Assembly: GCA_963846885.1 (NCBI GenBank)
Contig: CAWJXS010000003.1
Span: 186,001 to 250,000, forward strand
Length of the DNA: 64,000 nucleotides
Origin: RPQJ01 sp963846885
Lineage (GTDB): Bacteria; Pseudomonadota; Gammaproteobacteria; Steroidobacterales; Steroidobacteraceae
Direction of reading: 5' to 3'
Below are positions 60,084 through 64,000 of this stretch, piece by piece. The notes beneath the pieces were generated by a model. That model was not told the origin of the DNA, did no database searches, and was given only the letters and a program-made list of their open reading frames with translations. Positions within the stretch are counted from its first letter, which is position 1. Every line of letters begins with the position of its first letter. Made by a program: the position numbers and the translations under genes.

Positions 60084-61588
60084 TGTGAAATGTCGATCCA
60101 GGTCGTCTTGAGTTCGGTGTACTTGTCGAACGCGTGCAGCGACTTGTCGCGGCCCGTGCCCGACTGCTTGAACCCGCCGAACGGCACCGTGATGTCGTCG
60201 GCGTCGTAGCAATTCACGTACACCATGCCCGCGCGCAGCGACCGCGCGATGCGGTGCGCCTTGCCGATGTCGCGGGTCCACACGGCGGCCGCCAGACCGT
60301 ACTCGACGCCGTTGCCGATGCGCACGGCTTCCTCGGCGTCCTTGACCGTGATCGCCGCCAGCACCGGCCCGAAGATTTCTTCGCGCGCGATGCGCATGTC
60401 GGGCTGCACGTCGGCGAAGACCGTGGGCTCGATGTAGCACCCGCCCGTGTTCTCGCGCGCACGCTTGCCGCCGGCAAGCACCGTGGCGCCCTCGGCGCGG
60501 CCCGACTCGATGTAGCCGAGCACGGTCTTGGTCTGCACTTCGTCGACGATTGCGCCCATGCGCGTCGCGGGGTCGAGCGGGTCGCCGGGCAGCATCGTGC
60601 GACTGGCTGCCACCACTTTCTCGAGCACCTGGTCGCGCACGCTTGCTTCGATGATCAGACGCGAGGCGGCCGTGCACATCTCGCCCTGGTTGAAGAAGAT
60701 CGCGCCGGCTGCGGTTGCCGCCGCACGGTCCAGATCGGGGCAGTCGGCCAGGATGATGTTGGGCGACTTGCCGCCGCACTCGAGCCAGACGCGCTTCATG
60801 TTCGACTGGCCCGAGTACTGCAGCATGAGCTTGCCGGTGCGCGTCGAACCCGTGAAGCCGATGCAGTCGACGTCCATGTGCAGCGCCAGCGCCTGCCCCG
60901 CCGTGTGACCGAATCCCGGCAACACGTTGAACACGCCATCGGGCAGGCCGGCCTCGGCCGCGAGCGCGGCCAGCCGGATCGCGGTGAGCGGCGATTTCTC
61001 GGACGGCTTGAGGATGAACGAGTTGCCGGCCGCGAGCGCCGGGCCGATCTTCCATGCCGCCATGATCAGCGGGAAATTCCACGGCACGATCGCGGCGACC
61101 ACGCCGATCGGCTCACGCGTGATCAGCGCGAGCTGGTCGTGCGCGGTGGGCGCGACCTCGTCGTACACCTTGTCGACGGCTTCGGCGTACCACGCGATGC
61201 AGCGAGCGGTGGCGGGGATATCCACCGCCAGGCTGTCGGCGATGGGCTTGCCCATGTCCAGCGTCTCGAGCAGCGCGAGTTCGTCGCCGTGCGCGAGGAT
61301 CAGCTCGGCGAAACGCTGCAGCACGCGCTTGCGCTCGCGCGGCGGCTGGTGGGCCCAGACGCCGCTGTCGAAGGCGCGGCGGGCGGCAGCGACTGCGAGG
61401 TCCACGTCGGCCTTGTCCGTTGCGGCGACACGGGCGATCACGCGGCCGTCGATGGGCGTCACGTCCGCGAAGGTCTCGCCGCTGGCCGCAGCGACGTAGC
61501 GCCCATTGATGAAGGCCTGCCCATTGATGGCGAGGCCGGCGGCACGCGCATGCCAGTCCGGTGCGGTGGAAGTAGCTGTCTGGTTCAT
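60080..61588 (-). CDS. puuC: Aldehyde dehydrogenase, PuuC-like
   Basis: An NAD(P)-dependent aldehyde dehydrogenase of 502 aa. Catalytic Glu is in VWLECGGKSPN (about 269) and catalytic Cys in FFNQGEMCTAASR (about 303); cofactor loop GFTGSTRTGKLMLQYSG and VPWNFPLIMAAWKIG are present. It resembles E. coli PuuC, which oxidises gamma-glutamyl-gamma-aminobutyraldehyde. It starts four bases after the PuuR-like regulator gene and is coupled to MaoC-PTA and ackA. It could alternatively oxidise malonate semialdehyde from the divergent aminotransferase. Confidence 0.87.
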   Translation of the reverse strand: MNQTATSTAPDWHARAAGLAINGQAFINGRYVAAASGETFADVTPIDGRVIARVAATDKADVDLAVAAARRAFDSGVWAHQPPRERKRVLQRFAELILAHGDELALLETLDMGKPIADSLAVDIPATARCIAWYAEAVDKVYDEVAPTAHDQLALITREPIGVVAAIVPWNFPLIMAAWKIGPALAAGNSFILKPSEKSPLTAIRLAALAAEAGLPDGVFNVLPGFGHTAGQALALHMDVDCIGFTGSTRTGKLMLQYSGQSNMKRVWLECGGKSPNIILADCPDLDRAAATAAGAIFFNQGEMCTAASRLIIEASVRDQVLEKVVAASRTMLPGDPLDPATRMGAIVDEVQTKTVLGYIESGRAEGATVLAGGKRARENTGGCYIEPTVFADVQPDMRIAREEIFGPVLAAITVKDAEEAVRIGNGVEYGLAAAVWTRDIGKAHRIARSLRAGMVYVNCYDADDITVPFGGFKQSGTGRDKSLHAFDKYTELKTTWIDISQ

Positions 61589-61592
61589 GGTG

Positions 61593-62150
61593 TCAGAGGG
61601 TAGGCGGGGTGTTGGCCGAGATGATCTCGCAGCTTTCAGCTCCCGTGTTGCGGAAGCGGTGCGGGATCGCGCTGGTGAAATAGTAGGCGTCGCCGGGCCC
61701 GAGCTGGCGCGTTTCGGCGCCGACGGTCAGCTCGATGCGACCGCTGACGATCACGCCGCCCTCCTCGCCGTCGTGCCGCAGCATGTCAGCCCCGGTATCG
61801 GCCCCGGGAGCGTAATGCTCGTGCAGGATGGTCATGGCGCGGTTGGGTCGGCGCGCAGCCACGAGCCGGAAGGTGACGGAGCGGTCGCCCATGACCGGCA
61901 ATTCCTCGTCGCGGAAGAACACCTGCGGGCTGGCCGAGAAGTCGAGCGTGAAGAACTCGGCCAACGACATGGGGATGCCGTCCAGCACCTTCTTGAGCGA
62001 GCTCACCGAGGGGCTCACGCGGTTCTGCTCGATCAACGAAATGAGGCCGTTGGTGACGCCGGCGCGCTTCGCCAGCTCCCGCTGCGACAGCCCGTACATG
62101 GTGCGCACGGCCCGCAGGTGGGCACCGACGTCGATACTGATCTCGGTCAC
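61593..62150 (-). CDS. puuR: PuuR-like XRE/cupin transcriptional regulator
   Basis: A 185-aa repressor, the exact E. coli PuuR length when the GTG at 62150 is the start; a TTG at 62222 would overlap its own promoter. HTH: GAHLRAVRTMYGLSQRELAK, GVTNGLISLIEQ (about residues 10-45). C-terminal cupin: VIVSGRIELTVGAETRQLGP, HRFRNTGAESCEIIS (about 105-180). In E. coli PuuR senses putrescine and releases the puu operons. Here it lies in front of aldehyde dehydrogenase and divergent from the aminotransferase gene. Confidence 0.9.
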   Translation of the reverse strand: MTEISIDVGAHLRAVRTMYGLSQRELAKRAGVTNGLISLIEQNRVSPSVSSLKKVLDGIPMSLAEFFTLDFSASPQVFFRDEELPVMGDRSVTFRLVAARRPNRAMTILHEHYAPGADTGADMLRHDGEEGGVIVSGRIELTVGAETRQLGPGDAYYFTSAIPHRFRNTGAESCEIISANTPPTL

Positions 62151-62193
62151 GGGGTGTTCAATATCCTGCACACGACGGGTGAAAACACCGGGA

Positions 62194-62222
62194 ATTTCAC
62201 GTCCATTTGAGCCAAGTGTCAA
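62194..62222 (-). promoter_or_regulatory. Predicted promoter of the puuR operon
   Basis: On the minus strand ttgaca (complement of 62217-62222), a 17-base spacer, and tgaaat (4 of 6 to tataat) precede the GTG of the regulator by 44 bases. A site ggatattgaacacc (complement of 62153-62166) lies between promoter and start. Confidence 0.55.
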
Positions 62223-62235
62223 TTTTTCTTATCAT
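62207..62235 (+). promoter_or_regulatory. Predicted promoter of the omega-amino acid aminotransferase gene
   Basis: ttgagc (62207-62212, 4 of 6), a 17-base spacer and tatcat (62230-62235, 5 of 6) lie 46 bases before the ATG. It overlaps the divergent puuR promoter by 16 bases, so one bound regulator could control both. Confidence 0.55.
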
Positions 62236-62281
62236 CGCGCGTCGAGCCGCCCTTTTACCCCCTCACTACCGGTACCCCGCC

Positions 62282-63610
62282 ATGAACGCTCCCGCCCCCC
62301 TGCCGCGCGAACAGATGGAAGCCTTCTGGATGCCGTTCACGGCCAACCGCCAGTTCAAGGCCAACCCGCGCATGCTGGCGAAGGCCGAGGGCATGCATTA
62401 CTGGACGCCGGAAGGCCGGCAGATCCTCGACGCCGTGGCGGGCCTCTGGTGCGTCAACGCGGGCCATGGCCGCCGCGAGATCAGCGAGGCCGTCGCGCAG
62501 CAGATCGCGACGATGGAGTACGCGCCGCCGTTCCAGATGGGGCACCCGCTGGCCTTCCAGCTGGCGAACGACGTGGCGAGCTGGCTGCCCAAGGACATGG
62601 CGCACATCTTCTTCACCAACTCGGGTTCGGAATCGGTCGACACCGCGCTCAAGATCGCGCTCGCCTATCACCGCGCGCGCGGCGAAGCGGCACGCACACG
62701 CTTCATCGGGCGCGAGCGCGGCTACCACGGCGTGGGGTTCGGCGGCATTTCGGTCGGCGGCATGGTCAACAACCGCAAGTGGTTCGGCTCGATGCTGCCA
62801 GGGGTCGATCACCTGCCCCACACCCACGATCTCGCGAAAAACGCCTACACGCGTGGCATGCCCGAACACGGCGCCAACCTGGCGGACGAACTCGAGCGCA
62901 TCGTCGCGCTGCACGACGCGAGCAACATTGCCGCAGTGATCGTCGAGCCGGTCGCGGGTTCCACGGGCGTGCTGATCCCGCCGAAGGGCTACCTGGAGCG
63001 GCTGCGCAACATCTGCACCAAGCACGGCATCCTGCTGATCTTCGACGAGGTCATCACGGGCTTCGGTCGCATCGGCGCGCCATTCGCGACGTCGTTCTTC
63101 GGCGTGCAGCCGGACATGATCGTGATGGCCAAAGGCCTCACCAACGGCGCGGTGCCGATGGGCGCGGTCGCGGCCAGCGACCAGATCTACAACGCGTTCA
63201 TGCAAGGGCCCGAAGGCGCGATCGAGCTGTTCCACGGTTACACGTACTCGGCGCACCCGGTCGCCTGTGCCGCCGGCATTGCGACGCAGGAGATCTATCG
63301 CAAGGAAGGCCTGCTGACGCGCGCGGCTGACATGGCCGGCTACTGGGCCGACGGCGTCCACTCGCTCAAGGGCCTGCCGCACGTCATCGACCTGCGCAAC
63401 CTGGGGCTGATCGGCGCAGTCGAGCTCGAACCGATCCCGGGCAAGCCGGGGCTGCGCGGCTACCAGACCTTCGTGCGCGCCTTCGAGAAAGGCCTGCTGG
63501 TGCGCGTGACCGGCGACATCATCGCGATGTCGCCGCCGCTGATCATCGAGAAGAGCCACATCGACCAGGTCTTCGGCATCTTCGGCGAGGTGCTCAGGGA
63601 ACTGGCGTGA
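62282..63610 (+). CDS. Omega-amino acid (beta-alanine):pyruvate aminotransferase
   Basis: A 442-aa class III PLP enzyme. ATG 62282 gives EAFWMPFTANRQFKANPRML, the typical N-terminus of beta-alanine-pyruvate aminotransferases. Other motifs: DAVAGLWCVNAGHGRREI, IFFTNSGSESVDTALKIAL, RGYHGVGFGG, PLP-pairing Asp in LLIFDEVITGFGRIG, Lys in IVMAKGLTNGAVPMG. It transfers amino groups from beta-alanine or other omega-amines (also 4-aminobutanal-type compounds) to pyruvate, giving semialdehydes that the divergent aldehyde dehydrogenase could use. Confidence 0.92.
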   Translation: MNAPAPLPREQMEAFWMPFTANRQFKANPRMLAKAEGMHYWTPEGRQILDAVAGLWCVNAGHGRREISEAVAQQIATMEYAPPFQMGHPLAFQLANDVASWLPKDMAHIFFTNSGSESVDTALKIALAYHRARGEAARTRFIGRERGYHGVGFGGISVGGMVNNRKWFGSMLPGVDHLPHTHDLAKNAYTRGMPEHGANLADELERIVALHDASNIAAVIVEPVAGSTGVLIPPKGYLERLRNICTKHGILLIFDEVITGFGRIGAPFATSFFGVQPDMIVMAKGLTNGAVPMGAVAASDQIYNAFMQGPEGAIELFHGYTYSAHPVACAAGIATQEIYRKEGLLTRAADMAGYWADGVHSLKGLPHVIDLRNLGLIGAVELEPIPGKPGLRGYQTFVRAFEKGLLVRVTGDIIAMSPPLIIEKSHIDQVFGIFGEVLRELA

Positions 63611-63644
63611 CGGAGGAGCGGGCCGGTCGCAATCACGATCAGCC

Positions 63645-63854
63645 ATGAAGCTCACGATCGTCGACCGGCCTTCCGCCGCGCTGCTCGGCCCGCCCAATGC
63701 GGACGTGTTTGCGTACCTTGCCGGCCTGTCCGCGCACTCCGATATCGTCACGCCACTCCTGGCTGCGGTTAAACCCTTGCCAGGCGTCGAGTTGGTGAAC
63801 TTGAATCGCGAAGCTTCGGATTACGGGAACTCGCCGCCATTGACCAGCATATAG
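63645..63854 (+). CDS. Short hypothetical frame (doubtful)
   Basis: A 69-aa frame beginning MKLTIVDRPSAALLG, 34 bases after the aminotransferase stop. No ribosome site precedes it, and its last 34 bases overlap a better-supported opposite-strand reading frame. Listed so that the gap 63611-63820 is accounted for; coding is unlikely. Confidence 0.2.
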   Translation: MKLTIVDRPSAALLGPPNADVFAYLAGLSAHSDIVTPLLAAVKPLPGVELVNLNREASDYGNSPPLTSI

Positions 63855-64000
63855 CCGCCGGTCACCACCAGTTCACCGGAGCGGACATCCCACGCCATGT
63901 TGGGGTACTCCAGGCAGGGACCTGCGCCGTCCCGTGGATCGACTGCCATGCCGATCGACAGCCAAGTGGTGCCGTTCCAAGCCCACATGTCACACCGCGC
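63821..64000 (-). CDS. C-terminus of a beta-propeller-like repeat protein (cut by right edge)
   Basis: The minus strand from 64000 reads without a stop for 59 codons to TAA at 63821-63823. It contains MWAWNGTTWLSIGMAVDPRD, YPNMAWDVRSGELVVTGGYM and LVNGGEF. The W-x-W-N-G-T-x-W pattern and GELVVTGG are like Kelch or similar propeller repeats. The start is beyond the window. Function unknown; codon composition matches the neighbours. Confidence 0.55.
   Translation of the reverse strand, partial: ARCDMWAWNGTTWLSIGMAVDPRDGAGPCLEYPNMAWDVRSGELVVTGGYMLVNGGEFP

Noticed and set aside
1..64000. tRNA, rRNA, riboswitch, transposase, integrase, toxin-antitoxin or phage genes
   Set aside because: None recognised on reading both strands; a tRNAscan/Infernal run would be decisive.

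Overview
The window is a GC-rich (my estimate, about two-thirds G+C) chromosomal segment of a gammaproteobacterium. The E. coli-type icd/aceK pair, the Puu and Pot polyamine genes, CrbS/CrbR-type acetate control, RlmKL and QueD all fit Gammaproteobacteria. The dispersed repeats and the family mix (NTT-like MFS protein, DcaP-like porin, winged-helix/TPR regulator) suggest the Xanthomonadales/Steroidobacterales/Nevskiales side; the order is inference. I saw no rRNA, tRNA, CRISPR array, transposase or prophage. Genes are dense, with many ATGA, GTGA or TTGA stop/start overlaps and frequent GTG and TTG starts.

Layout. 0-3.6 kb: the end of a Cus-type metal efflux operon (CusB-like adaptor cut by the left edge, TolC-like channel, small secreted protein) divergent from a BNR/sialidase-like lipoprotein. 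3.6-6.9 kb: icd and aceK, separated by a long imperfect palindrome. 6.9-11.3 kb: an ArnT-like glycosyltransferase, an exported protein with a FAM20/PI3K-like kinase signature, and an exported PPP-like phosphatase that appears fused to a kinase-like domain lacking its catalytic Asp. 11.4-16.1 kb: an NTT/MFS transporter with a C-terminal cadherin-like domain, a lipoprotein, and a winged-helix/TPR regulator with several frame breaks. 16.1-19.3 kb: a sulfur amino acid operon (methionine aminotransferase, omega-amidase, trans-sulfuration enzyme). 19.3-22.1 kb: a small two-component locus flanked by two decayed histidine-kinase fragments. 22.1-34.9 kb: an acetate block, with porin, DUF4212 and ActP symporter, CBS/DUF294 protein and exonuclease divergent from acs-crbR, followed by crbS. 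34.9-47.9 kb: polyamine uptake and catabolism (ppgK, potI, potH, potA, two potF, spuC, puuA, puuD, divergent puuA2-puuB) with a MITE-like repeat between puuA and spuC. 47.9-57.5 kb: two paralogous secreted proteins, queD, a PsiF-like protein, rlmL, an exonuclease/GIY-YIG fusion, aguB and a DUF937-OmpA protein. 57.5-64 kb: a coupled operon puuR, aldehyde dehydrogenase, MaoC-phosphotransacetylase, ackA, divergent from an omega-amino acid aminotransferase, and the end of a repeat protein at the right edge.

How it fits together. Putrescine imported by PotFAHI, or made from N-carbamoylputrescine by AguB, can be transaminated (SpuC) or gamma-glutamylated (PuuA-PuuB-PuuC-PuuD). The aldehyde dehydrogenase, MaoC-PTA and AckA operon could turn acyl-CoA products into acetate and ATP, while Acs/ActP under CrbS/CrbR recover acetate. 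AceK would then set the isocitrate dehydrogenase/glyoxylate split. These links are inference from gene content.

Caveat: several otherwise well-conserved genes carry single frame breaks (near 9.55, 28.07, 38.44, 43.89 and 57.10 kb, and four between 13.9 and 15.75 kb). At least two are one-base changes in C or G runs, so residual sequencing indels are as likely as mutation. The two histidine-kinase fragments, in contrast, lack domain parts and look truly decayed.
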